A DNA stretch of 64,000 nt, from positions 12,227 to 76,226 of the forward strand of contig JBGCDP010000242.1 in the NCBI GenBank assembly GCA_045105475.1. Reading direction: 5' to 3'. The notes beneath the pieces are model-generated. The model was not told the DNA's origin. It was given only the letters and a program-made list of their open reading frames with translations, and searched no databases. This document shows, piece after piece, positions 35,303 through 44,253 of this stretch. The first letter of the stretch is position 1, and every line of letters begins with the position of its first letter. This stretch comes from WTJY01 sp045105475 (GTDB lineage: Bacteria > Chloroflexota > Anaerolineae > Promineifilales > Promineifilaceae). The position numbers and the translations under genes are program-made.

Positions 35303-35809
35303 TTGGACTCATCTAAGCAAGAACTTCCGCTTCTCACCCTGACTCAGCTAGAAAGACAGCGTCAGCTGTTGCGCTTTAATCGACTAACTATCTATTTGCC
35401 AATGGCAATAATAGCTACTCTGATCATAGTTGTAACAGGCATTATGCTCTGGCTAACATTATTTTCAGGTGATGAGTCGACACAGCAATGGCGAGAGTTT
35501 TCTTCAGCCACGGCCGATGTCGTCATTATCTTGACTGTATTGCCCATGCTCCTAATTGTGGCATTGCTCCCGGTTCTAGCGGCTGGGTGGTTCTGGTATA
35601 CTTGGGGATCTCCACGTCCGGTTGAGAATTGGTTGCAAAAATGGCTCTGGAAAACAGACAGTTTCGTAGAAAGCTCGGCAGAAAAAGTTGAATCAGCCGG
35701 TACAAAAGCAGCAGATTACTCAATCAAATATCGTGCATTCGCTTCTAAAATCGGCCGCACGGTTAAAAAAAGTACGCAATCCATATTTCCAATGAGCGAT
35801 GAGTCATAA
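35303..35809 (+). CDS. Two-TM membrane protein, unknown
   Basis: A 168-residue protein with two transmembrane helices (about 32-55 and 75-105) and a basic amphipathic C-terminus. It starts at TTG (35303), 12 bp after the preceding stop, with TGGA about 8 nt upstream. No known domain is seen. Close spacing suggests co-transcription with the neighbours at 34901 and 35842. Confidence 0.6.
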   Translation: MDSSKQELPLLTLTQLERQRQLLRFNRLTIYLPMAIIATLIIVVTGIMLWLTLFSGDESTQQWREFSSATADVVIILTVLPMLLIVALLPVLAAGWFWYTWGSPRPVENWLQKWLWKTDSFVESSAEKVESAGTKAADYSIKYRAFASKIGRTVKKSTQSIFPMSDES

Positions 35810-35841
35810 CGTTTTGACATTAATTAATTAGAGGCAGACAA

Positions 35842-36063
35842 ATGGAACAGGAAAATCAAACAAATAACAATGGTTGGCAGAACCGTTTCTTGATCATAGG
35901 GGCAATTTTAGGTGCCATTGCTGGATTGGTTTCAGCATGGATGTTGATTCAATCGGCCGAGAAAAAGCACGGTGGCCCCCCTGAAATCACCGGATCTGAC
36001 CTACTCCGCTCAACAGTAGGTATTATCGGTATCATTCGCGGGATCGCTTCACTCGGTGACTAA
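35842..36063 (+). CDS. 73-residue membrane protein, unknown
   Basis: A small protein with a glycine-rich helix (FLIIGAILGAIAGLVSAWML, about 14-33), then KKHGGPPEITGSDLLRSTVGIIGIIRGIA, a second hydrophobic stretch. GAGG 9 nt before the ATG supports translation. It resembles small YtxH-like or single-helix proteins of Chloroflexota in size and glycine pattern, but I cannot name a family. It is probably in an operon with the two genes before it. Confidence 0.65.
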   Translation: MEQENQTNNNGWQNRFLIIGAILGAIAGLVSAWMLIQSAEKKHGGPPEITGSDLLRSTVGIIGIIRGIASLGD

Positions 36064-36135
36064 ATATTCTACACTTAAAACAACAAGACTATGCAGGCTG
36101 CGCTTTGATAAAGCTGCGAGCTCCAAACAAATTAA

Positions 36136-36495
36136 ATGACAAAAATACTTTTAGTTGATGATGATCCTACAGGTAGCAGCCTGCTAAAAATGTTTCTAGA
36201 GCTGGAAAATTTTAGCGTCACAACGGTACACGATCTAGAGCAGGCTCGGCACGCTTTAGATGAAAACACCCGCCTAGTATTGCTGGATTATCATCTCAGC
36301 CGAAATGTGAGTGGCTTGTTGCTGCTTGAAGAAATTAGGGCAGGTAAAACAGATTCAGCGAAAGAGACCCCAGTCATTATCACCTCTGGAGATGACCGGG
36401 CAAATCAGGCGTCTATAGAGCAAGGTGCCAATGCCTTCATGCACAAACCTTTTGGCCCTTCGGACTTGGTAGCAGTAATTCACACTTTAATTTAG
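36136..36495 (+). CDS. Single-domain response regulator (CheY-like)
   Basis: A 119-residue receiver with no output domain: acidic pocket LLVDDDP, phospho-acceptor in LLDYHLS, switch Ser in ITSGDD and Lys in HKPFGP. It would act as a phosphorelay intermediate or bind a partner protein. No kinase is adjacent; the hybrid kinase at 11418 is 25 kb away. The next gene begins 15 bp later and may be co-transcribed. Confidence 0.88.
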   Translation: MTKILLVDDDPTGSSLLKMFLELENFSVTTVHDLEQARHALDENTRLVLLDYHLSRNVSGLLLLEEIRAGKTDSAKETPVIITSGDDRANQASIEQGANAFMHKPFGPSDLVAVIHTLI

Positions 36496-36509
36496 TCGTT
36501 AACATTCTT

Positions 36510-37748
36510 ATGAGCAAAACAACCAACAATCTGGCAACTCCGCAAGGAACAATTACTCTAAAGCCAAAACGTGAAAAACCACTGTTAAATCTTCACCCTT
36601 GGATATTTTCGGGTGCTATTGCTCATACAAGCAGTGATTTAACACCGGGAGATGCTGTTACAGTCTTGTCTTCTAAAGAGGAATTTCTAGGGATCGCAGT
36701 GTGGAATCCTGCTTCTCAAATAACCGGCCGAATAATGGCTTGGAAAGAGGAGCCTCTCGACGAAAACTATTGGAACGATCGGATTCACCAATCCATTGCC
36801 AGACGTAATTGGCTTGGCCTTGAACCTGCAACCAATGGATATCGTCTCGTCAATGCGGAATCAGACGGAATTCCTGGCCTAGTTGTTGATCGCTATGATC
36901 GATGGCTTGTTTTCCAATGTTTAACCAAAGGGGTTGATGTTCGTCGTGATCAAATCATTGAAACCCTCAAAAACATTCGGTTTGAAGATGGTAATCCACC
37001 TTTGGGCATTGTCGAACGGTCTGATGTAGCCGTTCGTAAAAAGGAAGGACTTAAACAATTTTCTGGAGTAGTTTGGGGTGAAGTTCCTGAAGATGAAATC
37101 TCTTTTCAGGAAAATGGACATACCTTCAAAGTTAATCTTTTAAAAGGGCATAAAACAGGCTTTTATTTAGATCAGCGTGAGAATCGAGCGCTATTTAGTA
37201 AAGAGTCTCTAGTCGAAGGCAAAGATATTTTAAATTGCTTTTCCTATACAGGCGGATTTTCCGTTTATGCAGCTCAAGCTGGCGCAGCAGCAATCACAAA
37301 TGTTGACTCATCAGTTCCCGCTTTAGAATTTGCTGAAGAAAACGTCAATTTAAATGCAAAGGATCGACCGAATGATGAATATGTCTCGGGGAATGTGTTT
37401 GAGGTTTTGCGCCACTATAAAGAAGTCGGCCGGAAATTTGACCATATCATTCTTGATCCCCCTAAATTTGCTCACAGCAACAGAGACCTCAAAAAAGCGG
37501 CTCGTGGGTATCGGGATATAAACATGTTGGGGTTTGAGCTTTTACGGCCGGGCGGCACCCTGTTTACATTCTCTTGTTCTGGGCTAATTTCAACAGATCT
37601 GTTTCAAAAGATCGTCTTTGGTGCGGCCGTTGATGCCAAGCGAAGCGCGACGATTTTAAAAAATCTCCATCAAGGGTCTGATCACCCGGTTTCATTACAC
37701 TTTCCTGAAGGGCGCTACCTCAAAGGATTTATGTGCAGAGTAGACTAA
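36510..37748 (+). CDS. RlmI-like rRNA (cytosine) methyltransferase
   Basis: A 412-residue class I SAM methyltransferase. An N-terminal PUA-like region (LNLHPWIFSGAI) is followed by a small beta domain and the SAM site: LKGHKTGFYLDQRENR, DILNCFSYTGGFSVYAA and the catalytic ILDPPKFAHS, then FTFSCSGLI. This order matches RlmI/RlmK-type 23S rRNA m5C methyltransferases. It is cytoplasmic. It converges with the zinc-ribbon protein at 37757, with 8 bp between. Confidence 0.88.
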   Translation: MSKTTNNLATPQGTITLKPKREKPLLNLHPWIFSGAIAHTSSDLTPGDAVTVLSSKEEFLGIAVWNPASQITGRIMAWKEEPLDENYWNDRIHQSIARRNWLGLEPATNGYRLVNAESDGIPGLVVDRYDRWLVFQCLTKGVDVRRDQIIETLKNIRFEDGNPPLGIVERSDVAVRKKEGLKQFSGVVWGEVPEDEISFQENGHTFKVNLLKGHKTGFYLDQRENRALFSKESLVEGKDILNCFSYTGGFSVYAAQAGAAAITNVDSSVPALEFAEENVNLNAKDRPNDEYVSGNVFEVLRHYKEVGRKFDHIILDPPKFAHSNRDLKKAARGYRDINMLGFELLRPGGTLFTFSCSGLISTDLFQKIVFGAAVDAKRSATILKNLHQGSDHPVSLHFPEGRYLKGFMCRVD

Positions 37749-37756
37749 AAAGCCTG

Positions 37757-38173
37757 TTACCACCAACGACGTTCTCTTCCATAAAAGAAGACGATAAAGC
37801 CTAAAAATACAACACTTAACGGCCATAAAAGCAATCGTATGATTGGGAGAGCCCCAAGAGCAACAAGCGCAAACGCTCCCAATATAACAATAACAACCCA
37901 AGCCCATTTAGGGATGTCTAAAGTTTGCCAGTTGAATGAAGGTCGCTTATACGAGCCAGAAGCTTTTTTTCGCGGAGTTCTGCCAATATCATGTGTGTAT
38001 CCTCGATTTCCGGGACTAGTTAACGACCAACTATCAGACCATCTTGCTCCACACATATTGCAGTTATGAAATGCAGTCTTCACTTCACCTGACTCATTTT
38101 CAATTCGGTAAATTACTCCACCACAATAGGGGCAATCTCGGCCTGTATCTTTCGACTGATTTTGATCTGACAT
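37757..38173 (-). CDS. Zinc-ribbon two-TM membrane protein
   Basis: A 138-residue protein. An N-terminal zinc ribbon, CPYCGG and 19 residues later CNMCGARW, has the Cys4 pattern. A basic linker leads to two C-terminal membrane helices (about 88-110 and 112-130) and a final RERRWW. The function is unknown; similar architectures are common in Chloroflexota. A second zinc-ribbon membrane protein occurs at 61926. Confidence 0.7.
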   Translation of the reverse strand: MSDQNQSKDTGRDCPYCGGVIYRIENESGEVKTAFHNCNMCGARWSDSWSLTSPGNRGYTHDIGRTPRKKASGSYKRPSFNWQTLDIPKWAWVVIVILGAFALVALGALPIIRLLLWPLSVVFLGFIVFFYGRERRWW

Positions 38174-38829
38174 AAACTAATTTCCGTTTTCTTGAAGAAA
38201 CACTCCGTCTCCTCATCGGTATTATTACTTTTTAGGCACAAAGGTCTGGTGCTTAAAAGTATAAGTGGTAGAGCATTCTAATTGATCAATAATTAAATCT
38301 ATATTCACTATACATTATAAATAGACAGGTACAAATTAGAATGGGTACCGGCACGCTTAATTATTTAGAATTTAACTCATAAACTTAAACTATACTTAGA
38401 CAGAGTATTAAATATGAGGTGATTCCATCACTCATGGGCCTCGGCTTAAGAAGAAAATACTATCATTCTAGTCAAAGGGGTGTCAAACATTTTGAGTAAG
38501 ATCATAAGGTGAACCTGAGTGCTTTCAATGCCACTTTAATATCAGCTAAACTCTAGGCTCATGCTTAATTTCATAAAGATGAGGTAAATGAATCGTACAA
38601 TTCCTGAAGAACCAGTTAGCTTAAGTGCATGTGTAAGAGATAATAAGAATAATCGTAGGTTGGAATGAGTATAAATTAACTATCCATTTTATGGCCCAAA
38701 TTACTTACACCTACTCTAGAAGATAAGCTTTAGAGCTTCTATAATAATAGAGTGGGAGCATGTATTGTAAAAAATCACCTAAGATCACAATGCCCGTAAA
38801 TATTTTGCCAGCCATAGGAAAAGCAAACA
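38174..38829. other. 656-bp spacer before the EPS locus
   Basis: AT-rich and without the CGGCCG motif. A possible 26-residue ORF at 38588-38668 has GAGG 3 nt before its ATG but no other support. It must hold the promoter of the EPS operon; I see no consensus pair that I trust. No tRNA despite GGTAGAGCA at 38267. Confidence 0.35.
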
Positions 38830-39963
38830 TTGATTCGCTTAATCATTATTAGATTTATTGAGACTATCGCCAGAAATTTCGTGGTTATTATTGCACCAGC
38901 AATTATTGTCACGTTGTTATTTGCTGTGCTTCAAGTTATTAAAAAGCCGCAATACCTTTCTGGTGCAACAGTTCAAATTCGCTATAACGATGAAATAAGC
39001 AAAGTCATTGGTTATGAAAAATTTGAGACCGACCCTAAAGATCCAAGTGAGAGAATGGTTTGGGAATTACAAGAGCTAATGCAAACCGATGCTTTTGTTG
39101 ACAAGATCATTGCTCAAGTTGATTTTAAAGATCACAACGGGGTGAATCCGGTTGCAAATACCCAAAGCGAAATGCGTGAGTATTTGCGCGACAATGTTCA
39201 ATTTTTGATCACAGGGCTAACGCAGATTGGCATTCTAGTTTATATGCCAACTTATACATCTTCGATCGACGTTACAAATGCAATCTACGACTTATATCTC
39301 ACCCATCAAATCGAAACCTTTGGTGGAACTGGCCGAGATTTAGTTGAATTTATGACTTTGTACTTAGATGCAAAAACCAATCAACGCGACTTAGTTAATG
39401 CAGAGCTAAGTGCATATTTAAAATCCCATCCAGAACACCCTTTTTATAAGCGCCGAGAAATTGAAGAGGCTCAAATATCTCTTTTAATAACGGCGCGGGA
39501 TGATCTAACCAGTGATATCGAGTATACCGAGGATATTTTAGACCTTGGTTTTTTGGTTGAGGGCACCTCAGACAGATATTTTAAAGAAACATTTATCCTA
39601 CTCGATGCTCCTTTTGAACCAGTCCCAATGACAACTAAAACAAAAAAGATTACAGGAGTCATTCAAGGGGCTGTTTTAGGTACATTTCTAAGCATCGTCA
39701 CAATAGGGCTACTCGTCATATTTGATAGACGAATTACGCTCCCCTTAGATTTACTTAATATTACAGATTTACCTTTATTAACCATGATTGAGATGGAAGA
39801 GGACAAGCAAAAACAAAGGTACAACTTTAGACACAAGCGTAAACCAATTACCCAAAGGCTAAAAGATCGCTTGAAACAATTAACCGTTGCCGGTGGCGCT
39901 GACACGAACAGCAGGTCACGTAGAGGGCATCGGCCAAACAAAAACTTGAATTCAGTCGGATAA
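38830..39963 (+). CDS. Wzz-type polysaccharide co-polymerase
   Basis: A 377-residue chain-length determinant protein. TM1 (about 15-38) is followed by a large extracytoplasmic helical region and TM2 (about 275-297, GVIQGAVLGTFLSIVTIGLLVIF), then a 65-residue basic cytoplasmic tail. It starts at TTG with AGGA about 10 nt upstream; there is no usable ATG before residue 75. Such proteins set polymer length with Wzy and usually pair with a BY-kinase, here the P-loop protein at 43320. It is first in the EPS locus and is followed by a second co-polymerase of different plan. Confidence 0.82.
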   Translation: MIRLIIIRFIETIARNFVVIIAPAIIVTLLFAVLQVIKKPQYLSGATVQIRYNDEISKVIGYEKFETDPKDPSERMVWELQELMQTDAFVDKIIAQVDFKDHNGVNPVANTQSEMREYLRDNVQFLITGLTQIGILVYMPTYTSSIDVTNAIYDLYLTHQIETFGGTGRDLVEFMTLYLDAKTNQRDLVNAELSAYLKSHPEHPFYKRREIEEAQISLLITARDDLTSDIEYTEDILDLGFLVEGTSDRYFKETFILLDAPFEPVPMTTKTKKITGVIQGAVLGTFLSIVTIGLLVIFDRRITLPLDLLNITDLPLLTMIEMEEDKQKQRYNFRHKRKPITQRLKDRLKQLTVAGGADTNSRSRRGHRPNKNLNSVG

Positions 39964-40050
39964 TTATTGCAATTCGCAAACTTTTTTAAACAAACACTAA
40001 ATCTTAGTGATAGGTAATCAGCACAACCAGCAGACTTTTAGGAATATAAA

Positions 40051-41760
40051 ATGCAACTTCCAGAAACGAGTGATTTATTGCTCCCCATTTTGAACTTACT
40101 CTCAGAAAAAGGTGAGTTTCGTCTTCGACAAATCGTTAATTCGCTTGCTGAAGAGTTTGAAATCAATGAAAACGAGGAGTTTGAAGGCAGCAGCTCAGAT
40201 GCTCAGTTTTACAGTCGAGTTGTCGGTGCACGTTCCTATCTTACGCACGCAAAGCTGATAGAAAACCCCAAAAGAGGGGTGTCAGTCATCTCAAAAAGAG
40301 GGGAAGAGCTATTAGCAGAAAAACCTGAAGAAGTTACTTTAAAGACTCTCACTCGCTATCCAGAGTTTGTATCTTATTTGAATAGCGACGTAAAAGAAAA
40401 AGCTCCAGTACTAGAAAAGCCATATGCAACAAGCGATTCGGTTGAGTCTGAATTAGCTGTAAATGGAAATCGCTATGATGCAGCTGATAATTCAAACAGC
40501 CATTTCTCTAAATTAGAGGACAAAGAAGATTTGTTTGAGCAATCAAACGGGATAAAAATGGATCCCCAACGTGCTACGCCAATAGATAGCATTAATGGCA
40601 AAGCTGCCGGCGAGAACAATGCCGTCATCCTTTCACCAGAAAACTTTACAACAACGTTGGAACTGTTTGAGCAATTAAAAGTTTCATCAAAATTAAAGCA
40701 AGACAATTACGACAAACCAACTCTTGTGGCGGAAAAAGTTGAGGGGTTGAGCCCCGCGCTTTTTGCAATCTTGAGTTTAATGCGGTTTCTCGAGAACATG
40801 TTCCAGAATATTTGGCTTTATTTAATTCCATTTATTTTAATGATGCTGGCTTATGCAGCTTCGTTCTTCATCCTCTCAGATGAATTTGTTTCGAGAGGCG
40901 TCATGTTTGTTCAAACTGATACTTTAATCAATCAGGTTTCGAGTATTGGTGAAGATAATTTTGCATTTTTTCTCTCCCCATCTGAACAAACGGCCGAAGA
41001 AATAACAGAACTTCTCAATACAGATTCTTTTATTCGATTGATTATTCAAGAAACACCACTTGAAGCTAAGATGGCGGAAGGGGATAAAACTGTACGAGAA
41101 ACTATTTCAGATGTGCGTGACTCCATCTATGTGGGGATTACAGGTAGTAACAATGTTGAAGTAAGAGCTTCTTGGGATGATCGGGAAGTAGCGTGGAAGA
41201 CAGCTACAGCGACAATGAATAGCTTCATCGAGTGGAAAATCAGCTCTGACAAACGCGACAGTTTTGCAGCTCGGGAATTCTTAGAACAGCTAGTCCCTCA
41301 ATACGAAAATGAAAGGCTAGGGGCGGTTCAAAATTTAGAAACCTACTTAATTCAGCATCCTGAGCCCTTCCGTGGTGATCGGCCGGAAATTGAGCAGCTT
41401 CAAATTGAACAATTGCGTCAAGCTGTTGAAACTGCAGATACACGCTACCAGGATGCAAGTGATAATCTTGAACAAATTCGCCTAGAAGAGGTAATTGTAG
41501 AAGGCAAGACACGCCAATCTTATAACATCGTGGATAGCCCATCTATTCCAGTTGAAGAAGAAGGGGGATTATTAAGAAAGATTATCACCGCCTCCATCTT
41601 TATTGTGCTAGGAATCGTTCTCTCTGTGCTAGCCATTATCTCAACGACACTCCTCGACCGGAGTATCCGCTTTCCTATTGAAACCCCTTCGTCATTGGGG
41701 CTACCCGTACTTAGTACTGTTAAAACAGTGCCAAACATCGAGGCTTTAACGGGAGAATAA
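40051..41760 (+). CDS. Mrr-N winged helix fused to Wzz co-polymerase
   Basis: A 569-residue hybrid. Residues about 1-95 match the Mrr N-terminal winged-helix domain: LPETSDLLLPILNLLSEKG, LRQIVNSLAEEF, FYSRVVGARSYLTHAKLIEN and RGVSVISKRGEELL. A 140-residue acidic, low-complexity linker follows. TM1 at about 255-277 (IWLYLIPFILMMLAYAASF), a Wzz-like extracytoplasmic region (about 280-500) and TM2 at about 510-534 complete a chain-length co-polymerase. Mrr_N domains otherwise sit on restriction endonucleases; on a polysaccharide protein this is unexpected. The domain would face the cytoplasm. AGGA about 8 nt upstream sets the ATG. Its TM topology parallels the protein at 38830. Confidence 0.85.
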   Translation: MQLPETSDLLLPILNLLSEKGEFRLRQIVNSLAEEFEINENEEFEGSSSDAQFYSRVVGARSYLTHAKLIENPKRGVSVISKRGEELLAEKPEEVTLKTLTRYPEFVSYLNSDVKEKAPVLEKPYATSDSVESELAVNGNRYDAADNSNSHFSKLEDKEDLFEQSNGIKMDPQRATPIDSINGKAAGENNAVILSPENFTTTLELFEQLKVSSKLKQDNYDKPTLVAEKVEGLSPALFAILSLMRFLENMFQNIWLYLIPFILMMLAYAASFFILSDEFVSRGVMFVQTDTLINQVSSIGEDNFAFFLSPSEQTAEEITELLNTDSFIRLIIQETPLEAKMAEGDKTVRETISDVRDSIYVGITGSNNVEVRASWDDREVAWKTATATMNSFIEWKISSDKRDSFAAREFLEQLVPQYENERLGAVQNLETYLIQHPEPFRGDRPEIEQLQIEQLRQAVETADTRYQDASDNLEQIRLEEVIVEGKTRQSYNIVDSPSIPVEEEGGLLRKIITASIFIVLGIVLSVLAIISTTLLDRSIRFPIETPSSLGLPVLSTVKTVPNIEALTGE

Positions 41761-41810
41761 TCGAATTAACCGGTTAATTAACTATCATCTCATGAAAAAG
41801 CCTTTACTCC

Positions 41811-43313
41811 ATGACGCAAACTAAAAAGACCGACGAAACTGGCAGCGCCCAGCGGTTAATTCGAAATGCCAGCTACCTCATGGGATCGCAGTTGGCGACG
41901 TGGATGATGACGATGGCTTCAATTGTCATCATCCCTCGATATCTTGGTCCTGATCGATTTGGTGCATTCTCGCTTGCAGAATCGATTTGGCTCATTGCAG
42001 CTGGATTTACTCTATTTGGTCTAGATACACACCTTACCAAATCAATAGCACGTAATCGTGACAAGATTTCCACCTTTTTTGGAACCGCTTTAGTCAACAT
42101 ATTTTTTAACTTTGCGCTGACATTTGGTGGGGTTCTGCTTTTTTCATGGATTAGTGGCTATTCGGCCGCCCAAATGCAGATCATCGCCATTATGGGATTT
42201 GGCTCGTTTGCTCTTTCAACCATCACGCTTGCACAAAGCGTGCTGGTTGGGCTCGAAAAAATGGGGTTTGTTTCTTCTGTGGCAACCGTCAACCGAGCCA
42301 TCTATACAGTTTTTGCGATTGTGACACTCGTCATTGGCGGAAATCTCGTTCAATATGCGCTGGTCATAGTAGCGGCGATGGTAATTGGCGCATTTTTAAT
42401 GGTTGGTGCCCTTTATCGAGCACAACCTTTTACGCTTAACTTTGACCTGTCTCTATCTCGTGAGCTTTATCGGGAAGGGACACCCTATTTCCTAACAATG
42501 ATCTTTGCCATGCTGTACAAAGAGTTTGACATGATCATCATGTCTTGGCTTTTACCCACTTCAAATCAGTTGGGCTGGTATACAACGGCAGATCGTCTAT
42601 TCGGCACCATGATGTTTTTGCCTCATGTGCTCATCACAGCTCTATTTCCTGTGCTCTCTCGAATGCACGGGGAAAAATCAGACCTTTTACCCACATATGT
42701 GAGTAAAAGCTTTAATATTTTATTTTTGGTCAGTGTTCCAGTGGGATTGGGCATTTCGGCCGTGGCTGAACCGGTTATTCGGCTTATCTACGGCGAAGAA
42801 TTTATTGAAGCCGCACAGATCCTTAGGGTTTTAGGCTTCGTACTTATCCTAACTTATCAAACAACGCTATTAGGTCAGTTTCTAGTTTCTGTTGATAAAC
42901 AAAAGCTATGGACTATCACAATGGCGATTGCAACCCTCGCTACTATTCCTCTTGACCTTGTCTTAGTGCCATACGCAAACACGTTTGGTGCAGCTGGGGT
43001 TGGTGGTGCAATGGCATATCTGTTCACTGAAGGCGGAATGGTGATTGCGGGTCTCTATTTCTTACCAAAAGGGTTTATTGGACGAGAAAACCTAACACTG
43101 GCTCTTAAAGCGGTATTAGCAGGTGTGATAATGTATGCGGCCGTTATTTGGATAGGCCGTTACGGTTTGGCCTATGGGATTATAAGTGGTGGCATTATTT
43201 ATCCAGCACTTATCTTTCTATTAAAAACAATCCCGGCCGAAGATCTAGAATTATTAAAATCAATAGCTGCACCAATCACAAACCGATTGAGCAGATCTAC
43301 AAAATCAGGGTGA
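41811..43313 (+). CDS. Wzx-type polysaccharide flippase
   Basis: A 500-residue MOP-superfamily exporter with about 12-14 hydrophobic helices, starting ASYLMGSQLATWMMTM and IIPRYLGPDRFGAFSLAESI, the N-terminal pattern of lipid-linked repeat-unit flippases. It moves undecaprenyl-linked repeat units across the membrane for the Wzy polymerase. It follows the co-polymerase by 50 bp and runs directly into the ATPase gene at 43320. Confidence 0.92.
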   Translation: MTQTKKTDETGSAQRLIRNASYLMGSQLATWMMTMASIVIIPRYLGPDRFGAFSLAESIWLIAAGFTLFGLDTHLTKSIARNRDKISTFFGTALVNIFFNFALTFGGVLLFSWISGYSAAQMQIIAIMGFGSFALSTITLAQSVLVGLEKMGFVSSVATVNRAIYTVFAIVTLVIGGNLVQYALVIVAAMVIGAFLMVGALYRAQPFTLNFDLSLSRELYREGTPYFLTMIFAMLYKEFDMIIMSWLLPTSNQLGWYTTADRLFGTMMFLPHVLITALFPVLSRMHGEKSDLLPTYVSKSFNILFLVSVPVGLGISAVAEPVIRLIYGEEFIEAAQILRVLGFVLILTYQTTLLGQFLVSVDKQKLWTITMAIATLATIPLDLVLVPYANTFGAAGVGGAMAYLFTEGGMVIAGLYFLPKGFIGRENLTLALKAVLAGVIMYAAVIWIGRYGLAYGIISGGIIYPALIFLLKTIPAEDLELLKSIAAPITNRLSRSTKSG

Positions 43314-43319
43314 TGTTCG

Positions 43320-44042
43320 ATGTTCAGACGAAAAAGTCGACAACAAAAAAAGCTAGCACTTACAGAAAATCAAGATGAGCCTCGGCTAACGTTACGTAGC
43401 CGTGATGGCCTCTTCAATGAAATTTTTCCATATGAAACAATCTTGTCAATGCGGCAACTGTATTCACGTATGGAAAGCCAAGTCAAAGTTGTTCCGAAAA
43501 GGTTGGGGTTGACTTCCTCTATCCGTGGTGAAGGTGTCTCATATTTGACCCGTGCACTAGCAACTACTATTGCGCACGATGCCGGAGCAGACGTTTGCAT
43601 CGTTGAAACAAATTGGTGGTCACCATCAGTCGATACACCTGAAGGATTAGGTGCGGTCGTAAGCGGTAAAAGGTATCTAAACGATGTGATTGTGACGACC
43701 AATTACCCTAACTTAGCCATTATCCCTGCCGGCAATCTCTCTCCAAACGAGCGTTCAATTGGTGCACGCAGTGAAATGCTAAAACGCATATTTAGAGATC
43801 TAGACGACCGCTTTGACCATATTCTAATTGATCTACCTGCCATTCATGCAACGAGTGAATCGATTCCTCTCGCGAACATCTCAGACTCTTTAGTTATGAT
43901 CGTTCGTCAAGGAGTGACTTCAAGCCCTCGTATTCGAAAATCACTAGACTTAGTAGGCCATCTTGACGTTCTAGGCGTCGTTATGAATCAAGTTGAAACA
44001 TATACTCCAGACTTTTTACTAAACCTATTCCCAACCGAATAA
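43320..44042 (+). CDS. BY-kinase-like ATPase with degenerate P-loop
   Basis: A 240-residue protein of the CpsD/CapB/Wzc-kinase family. It has the usual start YETILSMRQLYSRM, an approximate Walker A SIRGEGVSYL, an A'-motif VCIVETNWW, Walker B ILIDLPA and the C-terminal DVLGVVMNQV. In Walker A the invariant Lys is replaced by Val73 (G-E-G-V-S) and the A' Asp by Glu, and there is no Tyr cluster at the C-terminus. ATP hydrolysis and autophosphorylation are therefore doubtful; it may bind nucleotide or act as a scaffold to the Wzz proteins. It starts 7 bp after the flippase stop. Confidence 0.85.
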   Translation: MFRRKSRQQKKLALTENQDEPRLTLRSRDGLFNEIFPYETILSMRQLYSRMESQVKVVPKRLGLTSSIRGEGVSYLTRALATTIAHDAGADVCIVETNWWSPSVDTPEGLGAVVSGKRYLNDVIVTTNYPNLAIIPAGNLSPNERSIGARSEMLKRIFRDLDDRFDHILIDLPAIHATSESIPLANISDSLVMIVRQGVTSSPRIRKSLDLVGHLDVLGVVMNQVETYTPDFLLNLFPTE

Positions 44043-44060
44043 GTTTAAACCCTAATTCGC

Positions 44061-44207
44061 ATGGAAATCTTTTTACTCTTTTTAATTGGAAGCTTCTTAT
44101 CCGGCATAGTTTTTTCAGAAACAAACCCTAAAAAACTTTATATTGGGGCAGCTGTCGCCGTCATTCTAATTACACTTATCTATTTTAATTTCGACAGCTA
44201 CATTTAA
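44061..44207 (+). CDS. 48-residue membrane peptide in the EPS operon
   Basis: MEIFLLFLIGSFLSGIVF is helix one, then SETNPKKLY as a positively charged turn, then a second hydrophobic helix IGAAVAVILITLIYF and a short tail. It is 18 bp after the BY-kinase-like gene and 46 bp before the polymerase gene, in the same direction, which favours a real small gene. No SD is obvious. It may be a subunit or stabiliser of the Wzz/Wzy complex; that is inference. Confidence 0.5.
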   Translation: MEIFLLFLIGSFLSGIVFSETNPKKLYIGAAVAVILITLIYFNFDSYI

Positions 44208-44253
44208 TCTGATATCCAACTCACACCAGCAGCTTTTTTAGGTTTAAACACTC

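Noticed and set aside
38267..38275. GGTAGAGCA, like a tRNA D-arm
   Set aside because: No matching anticodon stem, T-arm or acceptor pairing could be built around it.
38588..38668. 26-codon ORF with a close GAGG
   Set aside because: Spacing of the SD is short and the peptide has no feature; too little support to call a gene.
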